Shown piece after piece: positions 10,502 through 21,521 of a stretch of 64,000 nt of DNA. The stretch spans positions 868,001-932,000 of the forward strand of contig JASISA010000026.1 in the NCBI GenBank assembly GCA_031771865.1. Direction: 5' to 3'. Source of the DNA: Nothophaeocryptopus gaeumannii. Lineage: Eukaryota > Ascomycota > Dothideomycetes > Mycosphaerellales > Mycosphaerellaceae. Below the pieces are notes generated by a model. The model ran no database searches. It saw only the letters and a program-made list of their open reading frames with translations, and was not told the origin of the DNA. The number at the start of each line of letters is the position of its first letter. The first letter of the stretch is position 1. The translations under genes were made by a program, and so were the position numbers.

Positions 10502-11320
10502 GCCGTCGGCGCGGAATTCCCGACAATACTCGCAAATTCAAGCCTAAACATGCCTCTGAATCTTCGAGGGCCTTCCTCGTTCATTTCGCCAACGGAGAGA
10601 TCCAGCATTTGACAAAAGATATGGAAGGGCGCTATTTCAAGACGTCGAGACTCAGGGCTTCGTCTATCTTGTGTCATACCGAGAGCTGGCAACATCTGAC
10701 CTGGTGCGGATCCCAAAGTCAAGTGAACAATTCGCTGCTTGGCATCCAGTTTCGGTATCAAAGTTGACCTTTGCTTGGATAAGCAAGAATACGCGAGATG
10801 TCTCTCTCATGGGTATCAATCAGACTCACTCCAAGCTTTGGATCGTACAACGACGTGCGCTACATGTAACAGAAGCAGGATGCCGCATTCTGAGACGATC
10901 GAATCGATGCTCTGACGCAAGTACCGTTGACCGCCCGCAAAATCCGCTCAATCCCGAAATGCGACCGGACCGAATTTGTTGAGACGACGTCAAAAGGAGC
11001 CTTGATACAAAAACCTGATTGCGTCGGTCGCCGACGGTAGATAAGGTACAGTCCATCCAACGAGACTTATTTGATACATATGAGATGGAGTGGCTGCGCT
11101 GCGATGGCTTTGTTTCAATATTTGCCGGACTTCCTTGTTCACGTGACTGAACCCAAACTGGAGCTGGGATTCTTGCACGACATACTTCTCAGAACACGAC
11201 CCGTGAGAAGGGTTGGTGATTTCCGGCACGTTTCACATCTGCTCGGAAGCCAGGATCACGGCCCTGCCCTGTGTATTGCGTTCAGGCCTAACCCCAAGAC
11301 GTCCTCGCGATTCATTCATC
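10502..11320. other. Intergenic, no gene recognised
   Basis: 819 bp between EXO84 and the 2EXR gene. Several ORFs of 60-103 codons on both strands overlap each other and show no motif. I see no tRNA or repeat. Confidence 0.4.
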
Positions 11321-12022
11321 ATGGACTGGCTCGCTGCTCGCCGTGCACAAGCACTTAAAGAGTGCAATGCTGCACAGACTGCTGGACGACGTCGCTCCTC
11401 TACTGTCGCCGGTCTCGAAGTAAATCGCTTCCGCGCCTTCAAGACCAGACGCAGGTCCTCGTTGCTTCCCTACAACGACATGGACAACCTTCGCTTTGCC
11501 GGACACGACCTGAAAGAGTGCGCCTTCCTCGCACTGCCCGCAGAAATTAGAAACGTGATCTACGCTGCGGTATTCGAAGACGATATTCCACGCATCAAAC
11601 CAACCTACGAAATCCCGGGGCTCCTGAGGGCCTGTCGACAGACCTTCTTTGAAGCCATTGGGATCTATTACAGCGCTACCCGATTCCGATGTCTGGAGGA
11701 AGACGCTGCCGTATCTTGGCTATGTGCTCTGCCAAAGAAGTATCTCGATATGATACCGGAAGTGAGATATGACACGCGATGGATTGTGTTTTCAAGGCCT
11801 GTGATCCCGGTGAATGGGGTGGAGTGTTGGCTGTATCGAAATTTGATGAGGAAGTTGGTAGAGAGGAGCTTTGATCTCAGAACTTTAGTTGGTGAGGGTG
11901 AGGGCGATGGTAAGGAGAGAGGAACGGGGAAGTTGAAGGTCAGCTTCTATCAGAAAGGGCTCGAGGGAAATGGGATCATTTGGACTGATAAGCCGGGCTT
12001 GATTGAAGTTGTCGAGCAGTGA
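11321..12022 (+). CDS. 2EXR-domain hypothetical protein
   Basis: Single-exon 233 aa from ATG 11321 (MDWLAARRAQAL). The frame is open further upstream, but this ATG gives a compact start. The core is LALPAEIRNVIYAAVF followed by LLRACRQTFFEAIGIYYSATRF, the two-part pattern of the fungal 2EXR/F-box-like family. The role is not established for this protein; F-box relatives recruit substrates to SCF ubiquitin ligases. The C-terminus has a Gly/Glu-rich loop. No intron or damage seen. At least five other 2EXR/F-box-like loci occur in this window. Confidence 0.7.
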   Translation: MDWLAARRAQALKECNAAQTAGRRRSSTVAGLEVNRFRAFKTRRRSSLLPYNDMDNLRFAGHDLKECAFLALPAEIRNVIYAAVFEDDIPRIKPTYEIPGLLRACRQTFFEAIGIYYSATRFRCLEEDAAVSWLCALPKKYLDMIPEVRYDTRWIVFSRPVIPVNGVECWLYRNLMRKLVERSFDLRTLVGEGEGDGKERGTGKLKVSFYQKGLEGNGIIWTDKPGLIEVVEQ

Positions 12023-12295
12023 GCGAGCTTATGGTCGGTTCGAAGAGACGGCGTAAACGTTGTATGGCCGAATCCGCCGTCGCGCATGGCTGCGCCACTT
12101 CGTCCTTCCAACTCCGGGCTGACTCAGCCTAGTGCCAAGCCACAACGCAATGTGAGTGAGGATGAGTCGACACTTTCGACTGGGACATATTATCCGAGCA
12201 GCGCCATTAGTGATTTCGGTTACACACTCAACAGAAACGACAAATTCTACCTCAACCTTTCACCACTCAATCCTAAGCAAGCCAAAATAACCACC

Positions 12296-13439
12296 ATGGT
12301 CGATGCAACATACCTCTGCAGCACTTGCGGCGTCGACTTCGACAGTAACAAAGAACGGAGAGAGCATATGCGTGAAGAATGGCAGTCAGTACTACGATTG
12401 ACATCAAATTTGCTATCGTGTTGCTGACCGATCAATAGTGTTTACAACGTACGACGAAGAGTGGCAGAGCTACCTCCTGTTTCGGAACACCTCCACGAAA
12501 CAATGATTCGACCTACGCCGGTGCCGAGAACAGTCGTCGATGCGCAATATAGAAATCAATACACAGAAGTCGAACATATGACCAATACACCAGAGCCTGA
12601 AGTACATGACGAAGAAGTCGACGAGGATGCCTCAGTCGATGCAGAAGATTGTCTGTTCTGCCAAGCTAGCCATAACACAATCGATGAGAACCTCGAGCAC
12701 ATGCATTCAGCACATGGTCCATTAATACCCAACATCGATCAATTGGAAACGGACGTCGACACACTTCTCGCCTACCTGGGACTGGTGATAAACAGCTTCC
12801 ATTCTTGTTTGTACTGCTCTGCGGAGAAGTCCTCAGCCGAAGCCGTCGGGGCCCACATGTTGAACAAAGGACACTGCATGCTCGATTTGTCTGAGGAGTC
12901 AGAGTTTTTGGACTTCTGGTCCAGTGAGGCAGATGAAGAACCCTTGAATTTTCAGGACCGAATGCTAGGCGGCGATGAGCTGCAGCTCGACTCGGGTGCT
13001 GTCGTTTCGAGCAGACACTCCGGCAGACCGACATGGAAACAATCGAGCCGCCGACGTCTTCCACGGGAGGAAAACTCACTTATACCATTCGCCGATTCGT
13101 CAGAGCAAGACATCAACAATCCACCACCACCATTCAGCTCCAAGCCCACCTCCTCATCAAAAGCTCTCGCCCGCCGCGATCAAAGGGGCATCATCGGCCT
13201 ATCAGATCAACAACAACGCTCCCTCGCAGCCGTCCAGCGAAAAATGATCTCAAGCGAGCGGCGGGCAGACAATGCAGCTCGTTGGCGACTGGAGAGAATG
13301 GGTAACTGGACGAAACAGAAGCATTTCAAGGTGGGTTCAATGTGTCGATCGGGAATTTTTATCGATCCAACGATGTTTTGAGTCAGGATTATACTTATGT
13401 TTGGGATAGCCGGATACGCCGGGACGGAAGAATGGGTAG
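12296..13439 (+). CDS. REI1: Pre-60S factor REI1-like C2H2 zinc-finger protein
   Basis: Three exons: 12296-12384, 12439-13330 and 13410-13439; introns of 54 bp (GTCAGT donor) and 79 bp (GTGGGT donor). Product 336 aa. Rei1 acts in the cytoplasm on late pre-60S particles, helping release Arx1/Alb1. Seen: the first finger CSTCGVDFDSNKERREHM running across intron 1 into WHVYNVRRRVAELPP, the second finger CLFCQASHNTIDENLEHMHSAH, the third CLYCSAEKSSAEAVGAHMLNKGH, then the basic C-terminus (GLSDQQQRSLAAVQRKM) with QKHFK. The last exon adds only PDTPGRKNG. The start has an ideal CCACCATGG context. The frame is also open upstream to an ATG at 12086, which would add 70 residues absent from the family. 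Confidence 0.92.
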
Positions 13440-13556
13440 ATATACCCATAATGAAGACGGATAGACAAGGGGAAGGAGGGTGGTTAGGGTATCATCATAG
13501 CATTCGTTCGAGACTGTACACTATACAAATCGCTCACTTCATTCATAAATGCTCAT

Positions 13557-15376
13557 TCATACAGAACTCACGCCAACAGTAGAGGGGCTTCTTTGCGCCT
13601 CCATCGCGAATTTCCTCCACGTATTTGTCAGAACGAGGTACTTTATACTCTGTTCCGCCGCATCAAAAACACTCGCGTCGAAACCGGGACGTATTCTCGC
13701 TCTTGAAGAGCCTAGAGGGGCGGTTGCGGGATGTGGAGCAAACACCGGTTTTTCATCATCTCCACAATCTTCTGAGTCGGACGAGGCGATTTCGACAGTC
13801 GAAGTGACAACGGGCTGCTTCTGACTCCATATGGACTCGCCGCTGTCTTCTCGGACCATGGCGATCCGTTTGACTTCCTGATGAACAGGTGCAGCGCGTG
13901 GTGAGTCGCCCATGTCGAGATCAAAGACATTGCCGTCCTCTACTAACATTCTTTTCCGGCCTTCTGGGACAGCGTGTCCGAAGAGTTCGTCTAGTTTCGC
14001 TCGAATCGAGGAATTGATGTTTATGGGGAATTCGGATGTGCTGTCTAACACGCAGGTTGTGTAGATGTCTACTGCCATGCGAAAGAGTAAGGCTCGGGCG
14101 TTGGATGTGAGTTCGTCCAAGCCTGGTAGTCGAGGTGCGGAGGCCCAGGCCTGTCTCCATTCGCGGACGCGCATGAGGAAGATGATGTTTTCGGCTGTGA
14201 AGTCTTTGTAGGCGGCGAAGTGGAGTAATGGCAAAGGGTTGACGGCGAGGGCTTTCTCGAGGGAGGCCATTGAAAAGATCTCTTTGCTTCGAGTGGAGAT
14301 CCCATGCGAAGCTTGGGTGGAAGCGTTCCCGGATGTCAGACTTGTTGTCCCGGATTGGATTTTGATGTTAGCTTGCTTCTCTTCCCAGTTATTTATGATC
14401 GAGAGGGTGGCGCGCATATGGCGGCGGGAGGAGTGGACTTCGTAGATGGGGAAGAAGATTGTGACGATTTGCATGACGATGATGCCGGGGGCGAGCCTGC
14501 GCACGAGATTGTTAGTAACCTCACGGAGAAAATCACAATGGGACGGTTTTGCACTCACCACATCGGCGGCACCCATCGTATATTCACCGGCTTAAATTTG
14601 ATGCAGAAGACGGCGGCAATCCAGAGCGGTGTCCCAGGCAGTCCAGAAATCACACTCAACCACGTTCCCAGCCTCCAATAGTGCGTGTCGTGGATGTTCC
14701 TGATCTTGAACAGCGTATAGATCCCAAAGACCCAGGACCACAGCAACTGCCAGAATGCCGAAGGGATCCAAAGGGGATTTTTCCGACAGAGCGCTTGTCC
14801 TTTGGCATGCGAGACATGTCCAAAGCTGGTCCAATTCCCTTGCAATTCCGGAGAAGTCGCGTAGAGAATCGCGGTGATAATGAGTTGAATGAGCATCCCA
14901 ATGCCAATATAGACATACGTCTTCTTGATCTGCGGCAACTCCTTCCAACGCATCCACAATTTCTTCCTCTTCCACTCCCTCCCATTCGAACTGCCATCTA
15001 GCGACCCGACCTCCGATATCAGCTTCTGCTGCTGCTCACTTATACTCGACAGCTGCGCCAGGTTCGCCTGGAACAACGCAATACCGAACGGTAAGTAGAT
15101 ACTCATGATCCAGAATTCCGCCGAGCAGAGGAAGTGGCCGTTGGTCGTGTATGCCATGACGATTTTGATCAGGTAGATGTGCAGGAAGCTGACGCTGGTG
15201 ATGGCTACAGGCACATTTCGAATGCGAATGGATGGGAGGTGGCGATTCCAGATGATCCATACCACGCCAATGTACAGGAGAATGGTCCACGATATGATGA
15301 AGCCGGTGTAGGCTTGGCCGAGGGAATCCCAGTTTACAAGACTGCCCCAGTCGCGGCCTTTGGGATTGAGTCCCAT
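13557..15376 (-). CDS. Seven-transmembrane RGS-domain protein (GprK-like)
   Basis: Two exons: 15376-14559 and 14496-13557; intron 14497-14558 (GTGAGT...CGCAG). Product 585 aa. Seen: about seven hydrophobic helices in the first 300 residues (AYTGFIISWTILLYIGVVWI, SVISGLPGTPLWIAAVFC, IIVMQIVTIFFPIYEV), then an RGS domain at about residues 350-460 with LEKALAVNPLPLLHFAAYKDF, ENIIFLMRVREWRQAW and INSSIRAKLDELF. RGS domains speed GTP hydrolysis by G-alpha; the fused 7TM plus RGS layout is known from fungal GprK-type and plant AtRGS1-type proteins. ATG 15376 (MGLNPKGRDW, A at -3) is the first ATG; the frame extends upstream only with non-ATG codons. It converges with REI1, stops 117 bp apart. Confidence 0.88.
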
Positions 15377-17115
15377 TGTGATGTTTTGTCGGTGGTGGAT
15401 ATCGTGTGCGTTTGCGAGATGGCTTGGGTCGAGAGATATGGACGAGAGCGGCTCTCGGGTGCCCTCATTCAAGTAGACAGCCGTCCGATCATGATCCAGT
15501 GCAGAGCGGGTGGTAAGTCCAGTGTAATGTCTTTTCCACAGAGTAGAACAGCAGGGTCGTGGTCGATGTCGCGATCAAGACACGGTAGGGGAGACATCTT
15601 CTCTGCCTTGTCTGCCGCGACTCCTGCTAAGAAGAAGCATAAGCAGGATAGCTCTGCAGCTTAGAAATATCAGGATAGTGCGCAGTCCAAAGAGGCTTTC
15701 GGTACTGGAGATGATTTGCTGTGCGACGCCACGTGAAGATAGCGTGGCCTAGACCAATGTTCCGCAGATCCCTTCCAGATGGAGTGCCAGCCGGATCGCC
15801 TGGGCCTTGTGGAGATTTAACGTGCATCTTCAAATTATTTGACGATCATCTTTCAACGTGTCAATGATGGAGGAGTGCTCTTGTTGTTGCATCTGCCTTG
15901 AAGGTGAACAATCATTTGGTAGTACTGAGCGTACATGGTCCATGACTGACCGAGGCAGCGCGCCGAGCTCGAAGTCGATATAATACAGTTCAAGAGCTCG
16001 AGGGAGAACGCCGATAGTGGCTGCAGGAGGATCATTCGGAACTGAGACCATCTCAAGATCTAGAAGGACACCACACGTCTCTCCTGACGGCGTCCTGGCG
16101 GGAACATAGGTCGAGGCATCCGCTCCTCTGACTTGCGCAGACGACCAGAATCGCGAAGAGATGATTTGGACTTACCCACAGGTTAAGATGATAGACTGGC
16201 GTTGATTATGTTGATGTCGAGTCATTTGCGTGACAGCTGTCAAGCCAAACTATGTGAAATGACAACGCGTACGATGTATCGTGGCTGCCGGTGCACAAAT
16301 TATCCCTAATGATGGCATCGGACTCATTGCTCGAGATGTACCAGCAGCACCTCATTCGTCTTCACCGCGAACGTCACCCTCCCTCCTCGCACAGGCGCAG
16401 TCTCACTCCTCTGCACACCTCGAATCTTGCAAGATGCGTATCTCAGGTAGAAGGACAGCTACTCGGGGGCTTCGACGAGCCTGATCCATAACGCACGGCA
16501 GTCGAGTTTTGGTCTGTTTCTTGGGGGATCATCCGTGTTCAGGGACAGACTGCGGACTCTCCACGTCCATGAGAGACGCGCTGCCATGGAACACTGGCTA
16601 TACGGCTATCCTACTTCTTGCCGCTCGTCGAGAAGTAGGGTCGGGCTGAGCATCTCGTCTCTTGGTGACTCGCAGTCGGTATGAAGGGTATTCTATACGA
16701 TTTTGAAATTCTTGCCAGAGTACAGGAAGAGTTGTTCATTTGGGAGAGAAAGTCTATGGGAGATACGTGTCTCGGCAAAGTGCCTTGTGCGCCTGTTGCC
16801 TCAGGCTCTCAACTTCTGTGCCTGTCCGCTTGCAAAGAAGCCAACTCTCCTGTGCATTAACATCAACATCAAAACCATCAACATATCTGTGCATGTCGAC
16901 CGCAACACCTCACGACGGGCTGAGCTCGTTTAAGTACTTGATTATTTGATGATAGCTCGTACTACGGCTAATGTACACCACTTTAGCGCCTTCCCGTGCA
17001 GAGTCCACAACTGCCATCATGTGCATCGTAACTCATCGCCATTCTGATGCTTCATCCACTTCAACGCCTGATCCGGCCTCATACACCCCAAAAGGAAATA
17101 AGGCAATTGTCCCCT
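15377..17115. other. Long intergenic region, no gene recognised
   Basis: 1.7 kb. One minus-strand frame (16051 to 15830; 73 codons) has a somewhat protein-like composition (ALELYYIDFELGALPRSV) and could be an eroded exon of an F-box/LRR-type gene, but it has no motif or splice support. Other ORFs overlap on both strands. No tRNA, repeat or transposon ends seen. Confidence 0.4.
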
Positions 17116-17457
17116 TTACTGACAAGCAACCGCCGTGATTGGCTGAGGCGGACCAACATCCAAACCTCCCTCAGCATTCGGAACCAAAGTCACGGCTCCC
17201 TGGGTCGTCTGGAACTTGCATCTGATCATGAGGTTGTCGATACCTTGAGCCATGATTTTAGAGATCGAGAGGTCGTTGTTTGTCGAATAAGAAGCTCCAT
17301 CGGCCGAGATGGGCACAGAGTAGGATGCTGGACCGCCGATGAAAGTTATGGTGATGCCGCCAGCTGTCACTCCAGTTTCGGCTCTTCGAAAGTCCGTTGG
17401 GGCCGCATTCGTTGCGCTGAGCAGCGCCAAAAAGGTAATTGGGATCGAGGCGAGCAT
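17116..17457 (-). CDS. Small secreted protein with two cysteines
   Basis: Single-exon 113 aa starting at ATG 17457. The first 19 residues (MLASIPITFLALLSATNAA) form a signal peptide with a clear cleavage region, followed by a pro-like FRRAE. The mature part is Gly/Ser/Thr-rich and carries two cysteines (IRCKF near the middle and the C-terminal AVACQ), which could form one disulfide. A TATAAA motif lies on the same strand about 135 bp upstream. I do not recognise the family; small secreted proteins of this kind are common in Dothideomycetes and some are effectors, but nothing in the sequence proves that. It stands alone in a gene-poor stretch. Confidence 0.7.
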   Translation of the reverse strand: MLASIPITFLALLSATNAAPTDFRRAETGVTAGGITITFIGGPASYSVPISADGASYSTNNDLSISKIMAQGIDNLMIRCKFQTTQGAVTLVPNAEGGLDVGPPQPITAVACQ

Positions 17458-18401
17458 GTTTGAAGAGATGGAAGGCTGTGATTGCTTGTAATGCAAAGGG
17501 CTGTAATGGAGACTGTATTTGTTCGGGAAGTTGTTGATTTGAATTGACTGTGTGATGCTACTGACACTGCTGTACAACTACCACAACCCTTTATACCTTA
17601 CCTGCTCGACTGTTCCACGCGGTGACCGCGCGGCTCCCCAAGAATATCAACCTTCTGAGGATTGACGATGATGCTGCCAATTCGGACGACTACCGGCCTC
17701 GCGGGAATGGCATACAACAGCCGAGGATGATGATCCTATTTCAGATTCAACTTTCCTCTTTGGACCGTTTGGCAGGGTCACACCCATACCGTGTCGAAAT
17801 CAAGCTCATGGCTGAGCGGTATTGGAGCCAGGGAGCGGTAGCTTGTCAAAACCTTGATCCCCGGCAGGGTTCGTGAACTACCGACGTCTGATGAGCGGTT
17901 TGGCACTTCACGTCCCGGAACACTGACTTTAGTTGGCAGGTTTTGGTGGTCAAGACCGGAAGCAGGCCAACGCAGGAATTGCTTGAAGAACTCTAGAGAG
18001 CGCTACACCAACTTGGTTCCGAGCAGACCGCACAAAACTCAGCTGCGAAGAGCTTCCATGGACTGCCGTATAATCTGACCTCGAAGTATTGATCCACGCG
18101 TCTCCTTCTATTGCCAAGCTGTATACTCTGTACAACGAGGGCATAGAATCGGAAGAGAAACGCAGTGCTGACACGAGGAGATTGTGTCGACAAGCCGCAA
18201 GACGGCAACATTCAGCTCCGAACTCTCGATCCTGATCGGCGACTGCGTTGAAATCCGATCGATGCGAGGTCCAGACATGGGACTACGGAAGTGAGACTCG
18301 GTGAAGTGAGCAGTACCTACAGCGACAGTATGATAACTGTCGGAAAAGATCTAAGGACGAGGAGCGGGCGACTGTGTAAGTCTGCGGGTCTAGATGTCCG
18401 A
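17458..18401. other. Intergenic, no gene recognised
   Basis: Apart from the TATA motif at 17590, I see only overlapping short ORFs without motifs on either strand. Confidence 0.4.
17590..17595 (-). promoter_or_regulatory. TATA box of the 17.4-kb secreted-protein gene
   Basis: TATAAA on the minus strand, about 133 bp upstream of the ATG at 17457. Position and orientation fit a core promoter; inferred only. Confidence 0.45.
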
Positions 18402-18941
18402 TCAGTTACCATCAACAGCTTGCCTCTTCGTACCCTTCGCAGGTGTTTCCCAGGACTCCATGTTCTACACGTCGTCATTGTCAGCACAGCACCAATCTTC
18501 CCCTTACCGAAATGTCGCTCACCTTCATCCAATTCTCCATCGCCGGATTACAGATATCGCCCCTCTCAAAGAGCCCCGCCTTCAAATTGGTCCGCTCCGG
18601 TTCCCCTTCCTCAGCAGGTATCTTTCGAATCCAAATCCCAGCTCCGCATTGCTCGCAAAAAGCTCGTTCCATCGTGTTGCCACTGTCAGCCTTAACGCGC
18701 CAGATCTTGGGCTCGGGGCCGGAGGATTGGATGGAGGAGGTTGGCATCATGAGGTGAGCGGAGTGGAAGGCGCCGGCCCATTTGCAACCTGACACAAAGG
18801 TTAGGGAGCTGGGGAGAGAGGTTAATGGGCATCGAGGAGGGTGGTACAGTCGAGACAGTGGCAGAGGTTCATTTCGGCGGGTTTGGGGATTGTGAAAGCG
18901 TGGCGGCCACAGTTACAGCTTCCTGTTACTTGTTGAGCCAT
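18402..18941 (-). CDS. GFA-family (glutathione-dependent formaldehyde-activating-like) zinc protein
   Basis: Three exons: 18941-18848, 18788-18523 and 18464-18402; introns 18789-18847 (GTACCA donor) and 18465-18522 (GTGAGC donor). Product 140 aa, the usual size. Seen: the zinc ligands CNC (residues 9-11) and CHCLDC (27-32), then CEQCGAGI further on, followed by TNLKAGLF. The third exon restores the family-like ENWMKNMESWE ending; without splicing the frame stops early. Family members bind zinc and have been linked to S-hydroxymethylglutathione formation, but most fungal copies have no proven substrate. Soluble, likely cytosolic. No sign of damage. Confidence 0.88.
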
Positions 18942-19209
18942 TATGAGAAGGCAGTATACTAATCGATTGACAGTCGAAGTAGAGGTGATATTCGTGTACT
19001 TTTTCGATTGAAGGGTAATTGAAGGATGCAAGTACTTAGCCGTGTGCTGTCTTGAAGGTTCGCCATGACGTCGGTTGCTTGCGGAGAGCTGTGTCTATCA
19101 TGACGAAGGCTTCTCCTACATCAACATCGTTTTTGAGACATCTGCCACCGTCCCTGAGTATTTCGAACACAACTGACTGACTGAGGCACGCCCGTGATCA
19201 AGTTTAGTA

Positions 19210-19581
19210 CCACCATCTGTCAATGCATAAGCGTGGACATCAAGGCCGTTGAAGGATCGCGGCAAAATGTTTCTCCTCTCCCGATGTTTCGATCTCGACA
19301 ACACTTCCAGCTTTGACCGCGCAACGTTGCTGCTCCTTTTCGAGGGTTATACGATCGGAGACCTCGCATCAGCGATTAGCATTGCATTCAACAGTACGGC
19401 AGAGGACGATCGTTTTCTGAAGGGCATCCTCGTTGAGATCGTTCGGGACTGGTCAGCCGAGTTGGTGAAGAGTGCGAGGATTCAGCAGGCGATCAACGCG
19501 ATTGACGATTGGCTTTTGACCTCTTCAAGCTGCAAAGTGAACGTGACCAGGGAGCAAGATTTGGGCAGAGTCATTTGTTAA
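19210..19581 (+). pseudogene. BTB-domain protein relic (C-terminal part)
   Basis: The + frame ending at 19581 reads ISIAFNSTAEDDRFLKGILVEIVRDWSAELVKS and matches the region that follows the BTB/POZ fold in many fungal proteins (AI..FNST.E.D..L....V.I...). Upstream in the same frame a VNA*AW..RPLKD stretch resembles the VYALADKY..LKD element of the same family but contains TAA at 19228-19230. No BTB core (VHK..L..HS.F) can be found further upstream. I infer an eroded gene fragment; an ATG at 19267 could still express about 104 aa. The intact BTB gene at 40.1 kb is a likely relative. Confidence 0.4.
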
Positions 19582-19883
19582 TTGAATCGTGAGCACGACA
19601 CTTCACAGGACATAGGCTCTGTGTTCATTCTCCTTTGAGCGGTTTTATCCCCAAACGGTTTTTGGAAGGCATCAGCATGCTGTCCATTGGATGCTGAATG
19701 CCCTCACACACACAAGCCGTCTTCGGCTCACTCCTGGTCCTTCCCACGTGACAGAGCCCGTTGTAAGCTCAAACTAGGCGAACGACCTGGTCGAGCAGCC
19801 ATTCGTGATCGCCAGACTCTGTAAAACAGATTAGCATCAACTCTGGCCGGTTAAAGCACGCGTGTGCATCCTCACTTACCACT
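19582..19883. other. Intergenic with an intron-like segment
   Basis: The stretch next to the 2EXR paralog P1 holds a well-formed minus-strand intron signal (donor GTAAGT near 19879, branch GCTAAT, TTTTACAG near 19818) and a following open stretch (SGDHEWLLDQVVRLV). No frame of P1 enters it without a stop, so it may be a UTR intron or a relic. Confidence 0.35.
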
Positions 19884-20372
19884 TCAGCGCACGAAACTTG
19901 GCCCCGCCCAGCGTGAACAATACCTCTTCGCGAGCTCCGTCGCTCCAGCTGGCGTGATGTCCTGATGTAGCAGCTTGATCCTTCTGCTGGGACATTCATC
20001 GGCGCTCATCTGAAGTTGGCGGGAAACGAGATCGCCCTGTGGCTTTGTCTTGTGGATCTTGAAGCTGCCTTCGAACAAGCCGACCTTAGTCAAGTATCCG
20101 ACATGCTCGGTAGGCAGCAATGCGAGCCAGTTGGCGAGGATTGATTGGTAGAAGCTGATGAAGCTGCTCTCGGAATAGTATCGTTTCGCGAATTCTTTGC
20201 GAGTCGCTCTGTTAAGCTGCAGTTGCGGTGGCACGTGAAGGCGACGCTTCTTCGGTGGCTGGTACAGAGACCGCGTTTTGGTGGGGTGAATGTTGTCGAG
20301 GAGAGTGTGCTCCAGAATTCCATCTTGCAGCTCTTGCGGCAGCGCCTGGATGCGAGTGTCGAGCGTCGCCAT
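19884..20372 (-). pseudogene. 2EXR-like paralog P1, probable C-terminal frameshift
   Basis: ATG 20372 gives 162 aa (MATLDTRIQALPQELQDGIL). It shares the start pattern and layout with the next two minus-strand genes, so the three form a tandem array. Middle conserved elements: RYYSESSFISF and LLPTEHVGYLTKVGLF. The C-terminus in the annotated frame (ELAKRYCSRWAGPSFVR) does not resemble paralog P2, but the next frame (EEVLFTLGGAKFRALKW, ending at TAA 19878) does resemble P2's DLVCTLDGIVPDR. This suggests a one-base indel near 19950. An upstream ATG at 20393 would add seven residues. Function unknown. Confidence 0.55.
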
Positions 20373-20568
20373 TGTCTTTATGATGTGTGGCATGCGTGCT
20401 GGGCGCAGGATGTTTCTGCTTCGTTTTTGAGCCCTTGACCAAAACGTCGGCGTTGAGACAACTCGAATAAACCGGAAGAAACTCGGAACGGGCACAAGTG
20501 CGGGCCGCCATTGCCAAGGTTTTCACATGTACTAGGCGCTTCGAATACGCCTTCGCACCTCGCTCGCC

Positions 20569-21102
20569 TCAGCGATCTGGTACAATCCCATCCAAAGTGC
20601 ACACAAGATCTTCGCAGCCTCCAGTAGCCCAGACAATATCAACGACCAACTTGATGACATTGCGATGCAACCGCCATCCTGGTGGAATGACAGTGTCGTA
20701 GATTCGTGTGATCCTGTCAGCCGTCTTTACCTCCGCAATATACCGGCGCCATGCCTGCAGAGTTTCTGCGCTCTGGAGGTACTTGTTGTGGTTGACTACG
20801 TAACCGTCGTCAAACAGCACGAGTTCGTGAATAAGATCGATATGCTCTCGTTGCAAGGACTTCAGCCACCTTCGCAGATCTCGCGTGTCGTCCCACGTGT
20901 CCCAGTCCAATTCGAATGTCGTATGTGAGTAGTATAATCTGTTAAGTCTCTGACGAGAGGCGTGGTCGATCTGGAGGACTGCGGGAGGTCGATAGCGATC
21001 ATTGATTACCATCGTGTCTTTCCACAGAGTATTGCAAAGAGCGTATTCTAGGATGGTGTCGATCAGCTCTCGCGGCAAGACTGAGATTTTCATTTTCGAC
21101 AT
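20569..21102 (-). CDS. 2EXR-like paralog P2 (intact)
   Basis: Single-exon 177 aa from ATG 21102 (MSKMKISVLPRELIDTILEYAL). It is the intact member of the tandem array: N-terminal LPRELIDTILEYAL, central RLYYSHTTFELDW, LKSLQREHIDLIHELVLF, and C-terminal VVDIVWATGGCEDLVCTL. The LP.EL...I pattern relates it to the fungal 2EXR/F-box-like family, but no enzymatic domain is present. The gap to P1 is about 200 bp and to P3 about 420 bp, all on the same strand, consistent with local duplication. Confidence 0.65.
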   Translation of the reverse strand: MSKMKISVLPRELIDTILEYALCNTLWKDTMVINDRYRPPAVLQIDHASRQRLNRLYYSHTTFELDWDTWDDTRDLRRWLKSLQREHIDLIHELVLFDDGYVVNHNKYLQSAETLQAWRRYIAEVKTADRITRIYDTVIPPGWRLHRNVIKLVVDIVWATGGCEDLVCTLDGIVPDR

Positions 21103-21521
21103 CGTCGTTTCGTGTGGTGATCTTCGGCGTGGTCGCTACTTGCTGCTTCGGTCGACCTTGTTGCAGGCTCCAGACGCTTCAGGAAGTTATGCGGAATAAC
21201 TTCGTCGGGTATATTTGGCGTGGTAGCTGGACGGAGGAGTCTAGGCGCTTGCATCTATTCATGAGTCATGTGCAAATATCAAAGCTGAACCAGAAGAATA
21301 TCTCATATTGAGTTTCGCGAGTTTTCAGAGAGTGGATGCCAAGCTTTTCACATGAGCACAGCTGGTAATCAAATGTTGTGACCATGATTGGCTGCCATGC
21401 CGCCACCCCATCGGCTCTTATCCAGAGATATCCGGCAATCTTAGTGCGTGAGAGTTTGAAAGCAAAAGTCGTTATGCTCAACATGAAGAGATGTTTGAAA
21501 TGTTGAAGGCACAGGCACTCA

